NCBI GenBank assembly: GCA_036558645.1
Contig: DATBFG010000039.1
Location: 1-27,410, forward strand
DNA length: 27,410 nt
Direction: 5' to 3'
Origin: DATBFG01 sp036558645
GTDB lineage: Bacteria > Acidobacteriota > Terriglobia > Terriglobales > Acidobacteriaceae
The notes below the pieces were generated by a model that saw nothing but the letters and a program-made list of their open reading frames with translations, was not told where the DNA came from and did no database searches. The position numbers and the translations under genes are program-made. Shown here one piece after another: positions 15,804 through 23,415 of the stretch (the stretch's first letter is position 1; each line of letters opens with the position of its first letter).

Positions 15804-16580
15804 ATGAATATCCATCCCACAGCCATCATCGATCCAGGGGCCAAGGTTCATCCGTCGTGCAAGATCGGTCCTTACTGTGTGATTGGTCCGGACGTCGAAC
15901 TGGGCGAAGGATGTCACCTGGTGTCTCACGTGGCCATCGAAGGTCCGACGAGAATCGGTGCGGACAACGGATTTTTTCCGTTTACGTCCATTGGGATGGC
16001 TCCGCAAGACTTGAGTTACGCGGGCGAGCCCACGCGACTCGAGATTGGTGACCACAACGAAATTCGTGAATTCGTTACGATCAACCGAGGTACAGCAAAG
16101 GGCAAAGGACTGACCCGGATTGGAAATCATGTTTTGATCATGGCCTACGGCCATGTCGCTCACGATTGTGACGTTGGGGATCATGTGATCCTGGCGAACG
16201 CTGGGACTCTCGGAGGACATGTCACCGTCGAGGAGTGGGCAGTGGTGGGAGCCTTTAGCCCAGTGCACCAGTTCGTGAGAGTCGGCGCGCACGCCTACGT
16301 CGGCGGAGGCAGCATCGTTACGAGAGACGTGATGCCGTTTTCGAAAACTGTCTCCGAGCGCGGCACTCATGCGTATGGAGTAAACGCGGTTGGCCTGGAA
16401 CGCCGAGGATTCAGCAAGGAACGGGTGCGGAAGATCCATCATGCATATAAGGTGTTGCTGGCATCCAAGCTCAACACATCGCAGGCGCTCGAACGACTGA
16501 AAAGCGAGACTGACCGTGGTGAAGATGTAGACATGCTGATTCGGTTCATCGAAAGTTCGGAGCGCGGCGTAATAAAGTAG
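15804..16580 (+). CDS. lpxA: UDP-N-acetylglucosamine acyltransferase LpxA
   Basis: It transfers a 3-hydroxyacyl chain from ACP to the 3-OH of UDP-GlcNAc, the first step of lipid A synthesis, in the cytoplasm. The 258-residue protein shows hexapeptide repeats of the left-handed beta-helix from the N-terminus (IHPTAIIDPGAKV, IGPYCVIGPD). The catalytic His is in YGHVAHDC (His120, equivalent to E. coli His125), and the helical C-terminal domain starts at about residue 190 (GLERRGFSKERVRKI). The length is the same as in E. coli (262). It lies between fabZ and lpxI in a tight operon. Confidence 0.97.
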   Translation: MNIHPTAIIDPGAKVHPSCKIGPYCVIGPDVELGEGCHLVSHVAIEGPTRIGADNGFFPFTSIGMAPQDLSYAGEPTRLEIGDHNEIREFVTINRGTAKGKGLTRIGNHVLIMAYGHVAHDCDVGDHVILANAGTLGGHVTVEEWAVVGAFSPVHQFVRVGAHAYVGGGSIVTRDVMPFSKTVSERGTHAYGVNAVGLERRGFSKERVRKIHHAYKVLLASKLNTSQALERLKSETDRGEDVDMLIRFIESSERGVIK

Positions 16581-16624
16581 CCGTGACGATTTTGTTCAGC
16601 GGAATCTTGCTAGACTGTCCCCGC

Positions 16625-17470
16625 ATGGCTTCCCAAAACAAAAAACTTGGATTGATTGCCGGCAACGGAAAATTTCCATTGCTGGTGCTCGATGCTGCAC
16701 GGGCGCAGGGAATCGAAGTCGTTGCTGCGGCAATCAAGGAGGAAGCCTTTCCTGAAATTGAGTCGAGAGGCGCAACGGCGGTCCATTGGTTGTCGCTGGG
16801 TGAGTTGTCCAAATTGATCGAAATTTTCCACCGCGAAGGGGTGACTCGTGCCGTGATGGCAGGGCAGGTCAAACACAAGCAGATTTTCTCCAGCATTCGG
16901 CCTGACTGGCGCCTTGCCAAGCTATTGCTATCACTGCGCAATCGAAACACGGATGCCTTGTTGGGAGCAGTGGCGAAGGTCCTTAGTGATGAGGGCATCA
17001 CGCTAGAAAATTCGACATCATTGTTGGAACCGCTGCTTGCGAAAGCGGGTGTCTTGACGGCGCGTGCTCCGTCCGAACAAGAGTTGACGAACATTGACTA
17101 CGGACGGAACGTGGCGCGCCGGTTGGCAGAGTTTGATATTGGGCAGACGGTGGTGGTGGCGGAATCGGCGTGCGTTGCGGTAGAGGCCATGGAAGGTACA
17201 GATGCGACGATTGCCCGCGCGGGAGGCATCATGGCTTCGCTCGGATCGGATCAGTCGACATTGAGCCGTGAGTTGACCGTGGTTAAGATCGCAAAGCCGA
17301 ATCAGGATATGCGATTCGACGTGCCAGTGATTGGAGTGAAGACGATCGAAGTAATGCGTGATGCCGGAGCAACATGCCTCGCGCTGGACGCGGGAAAATG
17401 TTTGTTGATCGACGGGGAACCAATCATCACGGCTGCAAACGAGGCATCGATTACGATCGTGGCGGCGTGA
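16625..17470 (+). CDS. lpxI: UDP-2,3-diacylglucosamine pyrophosphatase LpxI (DUF1009)
   Basis: It cleaves UDP-2,3-diacylglucosamine to lipid X and UMP, the step done by LpxH in E. coli, using an unrelated fold. The 281-residue protein has the LpxI N-terminal domain (LGLIAGNGKFPLLV; VTRAVMAGQVKHK; LRNRNTDALLGAVA) and the C-terminal DUF1009 catalytic domain (DIGQTVVVAESACVAVEAMEGTD; DMRFDVPVIGVKT; AGKCLLID). The ATG at 16625 gives the family's usual length; a GTG at 16583 would add 14 residues and start 2 bases after the lpxA stop. Neither has a good ribosome-binding site, so coupling to lpxA translation is possible. Confidence 0.94.
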   Translation: MASQNKKLGLIAGNGKFPLLVLDAARAQGIEVVAAAIKEEAFPEIESRGATAVHWLSLGELSKLIEIFHREGVTRAVMAGQVKHKQIFSSIRPDWRLAKLLLSLRNRNTDALLGAVAKVLSDEGITLENSTSLLEPLLAKAGVLTARAPSEQELTNIDYGRNVARRLAEFDIGQTVVVAESACVAVEAMEGTDATIARAGGIMASLGSDQSTLSRELTVVKIAKPNQDMRFDVPVIGVKTIEVMRDAGATCLALDAGKCLLIDGEPIITAANEASITIVAA

Positions 17471-17505
17471 CAAGCAAAGCGTGGCCGTCACATACTGGAT
17501 ACATT

Positions 17506-17976
17506 ATGGCAACGACAGCTGAAATCGATCGCATCATGGTGCAATTGACCCGGGCATTTGATGGTGAAGCGTGGCACGGCCCCGCCGTGCTGGAACTTCT
17601 GAGCGATGTGGATGCAAAAACTGCGGCCGCTAGACCGATTCCGGGGGCACATACCATCTGGGAATTGACGATGCACATACAGGGATGGGAAGGAGTGATC
17701 CGGCGCCGATTAGGAGGCGAGGCGCTCACGCTTAGCGAGGACGAGGATTTCCCGAAGATAAAGGATACGAGTGAAGCCGCCTGGCAAGCTGCATTGGAAG
17801 GATTGCGTCGGGAACACAAAGCCTTGCTGGATGTGGTTTCAAAAACCGAAGACGAGCGGCTGTCCGAGAAAGTTCCCGGCAAGAACTACAACGTGTACTT
17901 CATGTTGCATGGTGCGGTTCAACATGCGTTGTATCACGCGGGGCAGATCGCAGTTCTGAAGAAGGCAAGAAAGTAA
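17506..17976 (+). CDS. DinB-fold (YfiT-like) putative metal-dependent protein
   Basis: This 156-residue protein is predicted to be a four-helix bundle of the DinB/YfiT superfamily. Candidate metal ligands are His57 (LTMHIQGWE) and the C-terminal HALYHAGQI motif (His140, His144), the arrangement typical of the family. Members include thiol S-transferases (bacillithiol, mycothiol) and many of unknown role; none can be assigned here. The start at 17506 is chosen because the fold begins with the helix TAEIDRIMVQL. A longer in-frame reading back to 17374 would overlap lpxI by almost 100 bases and adds non-conserved sequence. It follows lpxI by 35 bp. Confidence 0.85.
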   Translation: MATTAEIDRIMVQLTRAFDGEAWHGPAVLELLSDVDAKTAAARPIPGAHTIWELTMHIQGWEGVIRRRLGGEALTLSEDEDFPKIKDTSEAAWQAALEGLRREHKALLDVVSKTEDERLSEKVPGKNYNVYFMLHGAVQHALYHAGQIAVLKKARK

Positions 17977-17996
17977 AGGCGAGTCGGTTTCGGGTA

Positions 17997-18134
17997 GTGG
18001 TGCAGTTTGATAGAGCAAGCGAGCCAAACACGCGCCATTGTTGTTTCGCAAAGTACGCGAAACATCGCGCGGCTCGCCCAGATCCCTCGCTCGCCAAAGG
18101 AAGGCGTCTCGGGATGACAAAGAAACTGCACCAC
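17997..18134. repeat. Dispersed foldable repeat, copy 2, with 12-bp terminal inverted repeats
   Basis: The 138-bp unit is bounded by GTGGTGCAGTTT (17997-18008) and its perfect reverse complement AAACTGCACCAC (18123-18134). The inside matches copy 1 (5144-5275) over most of its length, including the nested TTTCGC/GCGAAA hairpin, whose loop differs (AAAGTAC against AACGGAC) while the stem is kept, and the GATCCCTCGCTCGCC hairpin. It has no coding capacity that makes sense. It lies in the gap between the DinB-fold gene and the amidohydrolase pair. It is MITE-like in layout; no clear target-site duplication is visible. Confidence 0.85.
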
Positions 18135-18227
18135 CACCCACGCGTCTGTGGCATTGACCCAGCAGCGCTATCCCTCCTACAATCGCGGTCTCCCGTGATT
18201 GTCCTATTACTGGAAAGGACCACCCGC

Positions 18228-19517
18228 ATGATTCGCCACGCGATTCGAATGGCCGTCGGCACGCTTGTGTTGACGGCACTTGCCGCCGCACAACAGCCGG
18301 CGACAAGTACGCAAAACGAGGTTGTAATCAAGAACGCTATCGTCATGACCGTGACACACGGCGACATTCAAAACGGCAGCGTATACATCAAAGACGGCAA
18401 GATTGTCGCGGTAGGCGATAACGTCAATGCACCGGCGAGTGCAACCGTCATCGATGCTGGAGGGAAATATCTTACGCCGGGCATCATCGATTCGCACTCG
18501 CACATCGCGCTTGATGATGACGTTAACGAAGCAACCAGCCCGGTCACGCCGCACATGATGATGATCGATGCCTTCGATTATCAGGATAAGGCGATTTACC
18601 GGGGCCTGGCTGGTGGCGTGACCACGTCGCTGCTGCTGCACGGATCCGCCAACATGATCGGCGGGCAGGCTGTCGTCATCAAGCACAAGTACGGAGCAAA
18701 CCGCGATGCCATGCTGTTCCCAGGAGCTCCACGATCCATCAAATTCGCGAGCGGAGAGAATCCGAAGCGCGTTTACGGCCGGAAGGATCAGCTGCCGTCG
18801 ACACGGATGGGCAACTTCGCCGTCCAACGTGAAGCCCTGGTGCAGGCGCAAGAGTACGAGCGTGACTGGGACGAGTACGACGCCAAGGTCAAGAAAGGGG
18901 ACAAAGACGCCAAACCGCCGAAGCGCGATCTGAAACTAGAGGCACTCGCCGATGTATTGCGCGGCAAACTGCTGGTGCAGATTCACTGCTATCGTGCCGA
19001 TGAACTACTCACCGAGATGGCGATGGCGAAGGAGTTCGGATACAAAGTGCGGGCTTTCCATCACGCGCTGGAAGCGTACAAAGTGGCGGACCAGATCGCC
19101 GCCAACGGTGTGGCGATCGCGACATTCTCCGACTGGTGGGGGTACAAGCAGGAAGCCTGGGATGCCATCCCGTGGAATGCAGTTCTGTCGATGCGCAAGG
19201 GGGTGCGCGTAGCAATCAAGAGCGATTCGGAAGACTTCGCACGAAGACTCAACCAGGAAGCCGCAAAGACGATGCGCTACGGCGGAGCGACCGAGGATGA
19301 AGCTTTGAAGATGATTACGCTGAACCCAGCCTGGATTATCGGAGTGGATGATCGAGTGGGATCGATCGATATAGGCAAGGACGCGGATCTCGTTCTGTGG
19401 GACGGGCCTCCACTTTCCAGCTACGGTGTTCCCAACAAAGTCTGGATCGATGGAGACGTGTACTTCGACCGCGCCCTGCCCGGATTCGGCATGCCGCACT
19501 ACAAGGAGGGAATGTGA
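18228..19517 (+). CDS. Secreted amidohydrolase, HxH-containing member of a pair
   Basis: This is a predicted periplasmic amidohydrolase (COG1228-like); the substrate is unknown. The 429-residue product has a signal peptide (MIRHAIRMAVGTLVLTALAA, cleavage near AAAQQ), then the N-terminal beta-sandwich (VVIKNAIVMTVTHGDI). The intact first-strand metal motif is PGIIDSHSHIALD (His90, His92). Later candidate ligands are in QIHCYRA and RAFHHALEA, with Asp in IKSDSED. The C-terminal signature GSIDIGKDADLVLWDG is present. A lysine-rich insert (DAKVKKGDKDAKPPKRD) precedes the second half. The start at 18228 gives the signal peptide and follows GGAAAGGA. The stop overlaps the GTG of the next paralogue by 4 bases, so the pair is translationally coupled. 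Confidence 0.9.
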   Translation: MIRHAIRMAVGTLVLTALAAAQQPATSTQNEVVIKNAIVMTVTHGDIQNGSVYIKDGKIVAVGDNVNAPASATVIDAGGKYLTPGIIDSHSHIALDDDVNEATSPVTPHMMMIDAFDYQDKAIYRGLAGGVTTSLLLHGSANMIGGQAVVIKHKYGANRDAMLFPGAPRSIKFASGENPKRVYGRKDQLPSTRMGNFAVQREALVQAQEYERDWDEYDAKVKKGDKDAKPPKRDLKLEALADVLRGKLLVQIHCYRADELLTEMAMAKEFGYKVRAFHHALEAYKVADQIAANGVAIATFSDWWGYKQEAWDAIPWNAVLSMRKGVRVAIKSDSEDFARRLNQEAAKTMRYGGATEDEALKMITLNPAWIIGVDDRVGSIDIGKDADLVLWDGPPLSSYGVPNKVWIDGDVYFDRALPGFGMPHYKEGM

Positions 19518-20890
19518 GACGGACTTTCGTCGTTGGTCGTTGGTCGTTGGTCGTTAGCCTTGCATTCTTCATCTTCTCCGGCATGTCCGCTGCACAGCAA
19601 AAGGCAATCGTCCTCAAGGGCGGCAAGCTACTGACCATCACGCACGGAACTATCGAAAATGGCACGTTGGTGATGGAGAACGGGAAGATCGCAGCGGTCG
19701 GTCCGTCTGGGTCGGTAAATGTTCCAGCAGGAGCACAAGTGATCGACGTCACAGGGATGACGGTTTATCCGGGCCTCATCGATTCCGAGACTGCGCTGGG
19801 ACTGACGGAAATCTCGGCTGAACAGATGACGAACGATCAAATCGAGTTGAGCGACGAGATCATGCCGCACATGCATGTCTACGATGCGTTTCACGCGGAG
19901 TCAGAATTGATCCCTGTAGCGCGCGTGAATGGCATCACGAATGCGATTGTCGCTCCCGACAGCCGAGACACGCTGCCCGGGCAGGACTCGTTCATCCAAC
20001 TGGACGGGAAGTCAGCACCGGACATGCTTCTGGTGAAGGACATCGCACTGCCGCTCAATTTCACGGGCGATCAAAGACGCAATCAGAATTTTGAGAGTGC
20101 CAAGTTTCCCTACACGCGCATGGGCATGGCCGCGCAGTTACGTCAGGCGTTCCTTGATGCGCAGAACTATGCGCAAGGCCTGGCCGATTACGAGAAGAAG
20201 AAGGCCGACTATGAGAGCGGAAAGAGCACGTCTGCTAAAGGGGCAGCCAGCAAGAAAGGTGAAGACAAGAAAGATGCGAAGCAGCCGCCGACTCCACCCA
20301 AGCGCGATTTGAAGCTAGAGGCGCTGCTTCCTTACTTACAGGGCAAGAAAACCATCGTACTGGCAGCCGAGGGTCCAAGTGATCTGGAGACCGCGGTTGG
20401 ATTGGCGAAGGAATTTAATTTGAAGTTTGTGCTAAATCACATCAGCCACACGCAACCCGTGCTGGACTATGTGGCGAGCCTCAAGGTTCCTGTGATCGTT
20501 GGTCCCATTTATGAGGATCCGCAGGCATATGAGAGATACGACGCGGTTTACAGCTTGCCTGCACAGTTGTACAAGCGCGGAGTAAAGATTGCATTTGCTT
20601 CGTTCGATGCACACAACGTGCGCAATCTCCCATACCAGGCCGGATACGCAACTTCTTTTGGCTTGCCCTATGACGAAGCCTTAAAGTCGCTGACGTTAAA
20701 CGCGGCGGAAATCTGGGGAGTTGCGGACAAACTGGGATCGCTGGACGTCGGCAAGACGGCAAACGTGGTTGTCGCGAATGGGGACCCGCTGGATGTGAAG
20801 ACTGATGTGAAACAGGTTTTCATCGGCGGGAACTCGATTCCAATGACGAACAGGCAGACCCGGCTGCGCGATATGTATTCCGCGCCGTAA
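19514..20890 (+). CDS. Secreted amidohydrolase paralogue lacking the HxH motif
   Basis: It is similar throughout to the preceding gene (same TVTHG/TITHG opening, same KRDLKLEAL segment after a lysine-rich insert, same GSLDVGKTANVVVANGDP ending). The first metal motif is lost: PGLIDSETALGL has Glu92 and Ala94 where the partner has His90 and His92. The HCYRA equivalent is AAEG. It may therefore be a non-catalytic or altered partner. The 458-residue product starts with GTG at 19514 (AGGAGG at 19504-19509), overlapping the previous stop as GTGA. The signal peptide (to about SAAQQ, residue 28) is partly encoded by a 7-bp tandem repeat. The insert at about residues 225-270 is longer and more lysine-rich than in the partner. 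An alternative ATG at 19583 would remove most of the signal peptide. Confidence 0.88.
   Translation: MRRTFVVGRWSLVVSLAFFIFSGMSAAQQKAIVLKGGKLLTITHGTIENGTLVMENGKIAAVGPSGSVNVPAGAQVIDVTGMTVYPGLIDSETALGLTEISAEQMTNDQIELSDEIMPHMHVYDAFHAESELIPVARVNGITNAIVAPDSRDTLPGQDSFIQLDGKSAPDMLLVKDIALPLNFTGDQRRNQNFESAKFPYTRMGMAAQLRQAFLDAQNYAQGLADYEKKKADYESGKSTSAKGAASKKGEDKKDAKQPPTPPKRDLKLEALLPYLQGKKTIVLAAEGPSDLETAVGLAKEFNLKFVLNHISHTQPVLDYVASLKVPVIVGPIYEDPQAYERYDAVYSLPAQLYKRGVKIAFASFDAHNVRNLPYQAGYATSFGLPYDEALKSLTLNAAEIWGVADKLGSLDVGKTANVVVANGDPLDVKTDVKQVFIGGNSIPMTNRQTRLRDMYSAP
19531..19555. repeat. Heptanucleotide tandem repeat inside a signal-peptide coding region
   Basis: Three full copies of CGTTGGT plus CGTT lie in codons 6-14 of the second amidohydrolase and encode VVGRWSLVV. 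Gain or loss of one 7-bp unit would shift the frame. Confidence 0.95.
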
Positions 20891-20932
20891 TAACAAAACG
20901 AGCTTCGAGAAAACAAAGGTCCCCTCGACTTC

Positions 20933-20960
20933 GGAGATCATCTGTACACGGATGATCTCC
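20933..20960. repeat. 10-bp inverted repeat within a dispersed-repeat motif
   Basis: GGAGATCATC (20933-20942) and GATGATCTCC (20951-20960) are perfect inverted copies with an 8-base loop. They interrupt a string of the type CCTCGACTTC ... GCTCGGAATGACAG, related to the CTCGGGATGACA end of the repeats at 5144 and 17997. It lies 43 bases after the amidohydrolase stop; no T-run follows, but it could still act as a transcript 3'-end hairpin. Confidence 0.6.
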
Positions 20961-21052
20961 TTCGCTCGGAATGACAGAGCATTTTCGCTTGCCTTCGTGT
21001 CTTCCTAATAATCGTTTGTTTGCGGGGTCGGCTGAGGTCTAAGATAAGCGTT

Positions 21053-22498
21053 ATGGCACAGCTGACTGTGACTCCCGTCACGGCGCAAGGTTTTCTCCTC
21101 GACGGCAAGTGGGTCGAGGAAGGTGACCCGGTCGAGATACTCGCTCCCTATGACAAAACTGTCGTAGGCCGCGTGCACCAGGGAAAGCGTGAGCACGCAG
21201 AGGCTGCTATCGCAGCCTCGGTCAAGGCGTTCGGCACTACGCGCCGCTTGCCAGCGTTTGAGCGGCAGCGGGTTCTGCGCAGGGTTGCTGAATCGATCTG
21301 CCAACGAAAAGAAGAGTTCGCGCGCACAATTGCGCAAGAGGCCGGAAAGCCTATCAAGGCGGCGCGCACAGAAGTAGAACGTGCCATCTTCACCTTCAAT
21401 GTTGCCGCCGAGGAGAGCACGAGAATTTACGGCGAGTATCTGCCTTTGGACTGGCAGGAATTCACGGCAGGCCGCTGGGCCATTACACGACGGTTTCCAC
21501 TTGGACCCATCGCCGGCATCACTCCATTTAACTTTCCGCTGAACCTTGTGGCACATAAGGTCGCGCCTGCGATCGCGAGCGGTTGCACCATGGTGCTTAA
21601 ACCGGCGCCGCAGACGCCGATGAGCGCGTTGCTGCTGGCGGAATCGATCCAACAGGCAGGTTGGCCGGATGGCGCGCTCAACGTGCTGCCGCTTTCGAAC
21701 GAAGATGCTGGAATTTTGGTCACAGATGACCGCTTGAGGCTGATCAGCTTTACGGGAAGCGTACCGGTGGGATGGGACATTAAGAAGCGTGCTGGAAAGA
21801 AGAAGGTCATTCTCGAGCTTGGCGGCAACGGAGGCGTGATCATCCATAAGGATGCGGATCTCGCCTATGCTGCTGAGCGGTGCGTGGCTGGGGGCTTCAA
21901 CTACGCTGGGCAGACATGCATTTCGGTACAGCGGATTCTGGTTGAGCGCTCGGTGCAGGGACGATTCATCGAGCTGTTGCTTGCCGGTGTGAGAAGGCTC
22001 AAGGTAGGCGATCCACTGGACGATACGACGGACCTGGGCCCGCTGATTCGGGAGAGCGATGCCATTCGCGCCAGCGAGTGGATCCAGGAGGCAGTGCGGG
22101 GCGGCGCGCATGTGCTCTGCGGAGGAACACGCAAAGGATCTCTGCTGGAACCAACGGTGTTGAGCGGGACACGGCCGGAGATGAAGGTGAATTGCCAAGA
22201 GATTTTCGCGCCGGTGGTCACAATTGAACCCTACGATGACTTCAATGACGCGGTGCGTCAGATCAACAATTCCCCTTTTGGCCTGCAAACTGGACTTTTC
22301 ACCCGCGACTCCAAGTTGCTATTCAATGCTTTCGAAGATCTGGACGTGGGTGGAGTGATTGCGGGAGACGTTCCTACATTTCGTATCGACCACATGCCAT
22401 ATGGCGGCATCAAAGACTCGGGCTTCGGGCGAGAAGGATTGCGATACGCTATCGAGGAAATGACCGAGCCAAAGTTGCTGGTGATGAATTTGCGTTAG
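21053..22498 (+). CDS. NAD(P)-dependent aldehyde dehydrogenase
   Basis: It oxidises an aldehyde to the carboxylate (or similar) with NAD(P); the substrate is unknown. The 481-residue protein has the ALDH fold: the cofactor motif ITPFNFPLN, VLKPAPQTP, FTGSVPVGWDI, the general base Glu255 in LELGGNGG, the catalytic Cys289 in GQTCISVQRI, and the late EIFAPVV and PYGGIKDSGFGREG motifs. The relative order and GQTCISVQ context resemble the branch containing lactaldehyde and non-phosphorylating glyceraldehyde-3-phosphate dehydrogenases. The ATG at 21053 is preferred to an upstream in-frame start because family proteins begin near here. The gene is monocistronic; an inverted repeat precedes it and the act operon promoter follows. 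Confidence 0.93.
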   Translation: MAQLTVTPVTAQGFLLDGKWVEEGDPVEILAPYDKTVVGRVHQGKREHAEAAIAASVKAFGTTRRLPAFERQRVLRRVAESICQRKEEFARTIAQEAGKPIKAARTEVERAIFTFNVAAEESTRIYGEYLPLDWQEFTAGRWAITRRFPLGPIAGITPFNFPLNLVAHKVAPAIASGCTMVLKPAPQTPMSALLLAESIQQAGWPDGALNVLPLSNEDAGILVTDDRLRLISFTGSVPVGWDIKKRAGKKKVILELGGNGGVIIHKDADLAYAAERCVAGGFNYAGQTCISVQRILVERSVQGRFIELLLAGVRRLKVGDPLDDTTDLGPLIRESDAIRASEWIQEAVRGGAHVLCGGTRKGSLLEPTVLSGTRPEMKVNCQEIFAPVVTIEPYDDFNDAVRQINNSPFGLQTGLFTRDSKLLFNAFEDLDVGGVIAGDVPTFRIDHMPYGGIKDSGFGREGLRYAIEEMTEPKLLVMNLR

Positions 22499-22601
22499 TT
22501 CCATTTTGACAACATGGCGTCGAGAACTGAGTCTTGAAGACGCATGACTCCGAAATAGGGTTAAGTTTTCCATTCGATCGTCGGGAAGACGAGTCCAGGA
22601 C

Positions 22602-22610
22602 TGATATAAT
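22602..22610 (+). promoter_or_regulatory. Extended -10 promoter of the act operon
   Basis: TGATATAAT combines a TG extension and a perfect TATAAT (22605-22610), about 102 bases before actA. No good -35 box is present, which is usual for extended -10 promoters. Transcription would start near 22617. Confidence 0.55.
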
Positions 22611-22628
22611 CACAAGTTTTCGTGCTCT

Positions 22629-22696
22629 CGCTCACCAATGGATGTGAGCGCCTGAACCTGCAACGCTGCAAGAACCGGGGACCGTATCCGGTCTCC
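22629..22696 (+). other. Two hairpins in the actA leader
   Basis: CGCTCAC (22629-22635) pairs with GTGAGCG (22644-22650) over an 8-base loop. GGGGACCG (22677-22684) pairs with CGGTCTCC (22689-22696) over a TATC loop with one wobble pair. The second ends 16 bases before the actA ATG, which has no visible ribosome-binding site of its own. A leader-regulatory role is possible; no known riboswitch class was recognised. Confidence 0.5.
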
Positions 22697-22712
22697 GCCA
22701 CACTGGACGTCG

Positions 22713-23408
22713 ATGCAGATCTTCCATCGCAGTACGAATACAATTTCCCGGGCGACGATCTTTGGCGCGATTTTTATCCTTGCGGCCGTCCTTTGGGCAT
22801 GTATCCAGTTCCAGCGTTCGCCGTACGTGACATATGCGGGAGTGGCACGTCCGCAGCCTGCGCCCTTCAGCCATCAGCATCACGCCGGCGGGCTGGGCAT
22901 TGATTGCCGTTACTGTCACACGTCAGTGGAAGTTTCAAGCTTTGCCGGGATACCACCCACCAAGACCTGTATGAATTGCCACTCGCAAATTTGGACGGGG
23001 GCGGCTTTGCTTGAGCCGGTGCGGGAGAGCTTCCGTAGTGGGAAATCCTTAGTGTGGAATCGGGTGAACGACTTGCCGGATTTTGTTTACTTCAACCACA
23101 GCATTCATATCAATAAGGGAGTGGGCTGCAATACCTGTCACGGCCAGGTAGATCGCATGCCGCTGATGTACAACTACGCGTCGATGCAAATGGAGTGGTG
23201 CCTGGATTGCCATCGTGCGCCGGAGAAATACCTACGGCCTCGCGATCAGGTCTTTAACATGCGATACGAAGTCCCTTCAACGGCGACGCCGGTGACGTTC
23301 AACGGCAAGGAATATAAGGATCAGACGGCGTTGGGATTAGACCTGGTCCATCAGTACAAATTGCGCAGTGTGTACGACATTACGAGTTGCTCGACGTGTC
23401 ATCGGTAA
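22713..23408 (+). CDS. actA: ActA, pentaheme cytochrome c of alternative complex III
   Basis: This is a membrane-anchored multiheme cytochrome that takes electrons from the ActB/ActC core. The 231-residue protein has one N-terminal transmembrane helix (about residues 14-30) and five CxxCH heme sites: CRYCH (65), CMNCH (86), CNTCH (139), CLDCH (163) and CSTCH (226). Five hemes is the number in Rhodothermus and Flavobacterium ActA. Extra histidines (HQHH near 54-57, NHSIH near 129-132) are possible distal ligands. It is followed after 7 bp by actB and then actC, the conserved ACIII order. The 5' leader has an extended -10 promoter and two hairpins. Confidence 0.93.
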   Translation: MQIFHRSTNTISRATIFGAIFILAAVLWACIQFQRSPYVTYAGVARPQPAPFSHQHHAGGLGIDCRYCHTSVEVSSFAGIPPTKTCMNCHSQIWTGAALLEPVRESFRSGKSLVWNRVNDLPDFVYFNHSIHINKGVGCNTCHGQVDRMPLMYNYASMQMEWCLDCHRAPEKYLRPRDQVFNMRYEVPSTATPVTFNGKEYKDQTALGLDLVHQYKLRSVYDITSCSTCHR

Positions 23409-23415
23409 GACGGGC

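Noticed and set aside
21005..22288. Long minus-strand ORF opposite the aldehyde dehydrogenase
   Set aside because: It is an antisense shadow of a clear ALDH gene with all its catalytic motifs.
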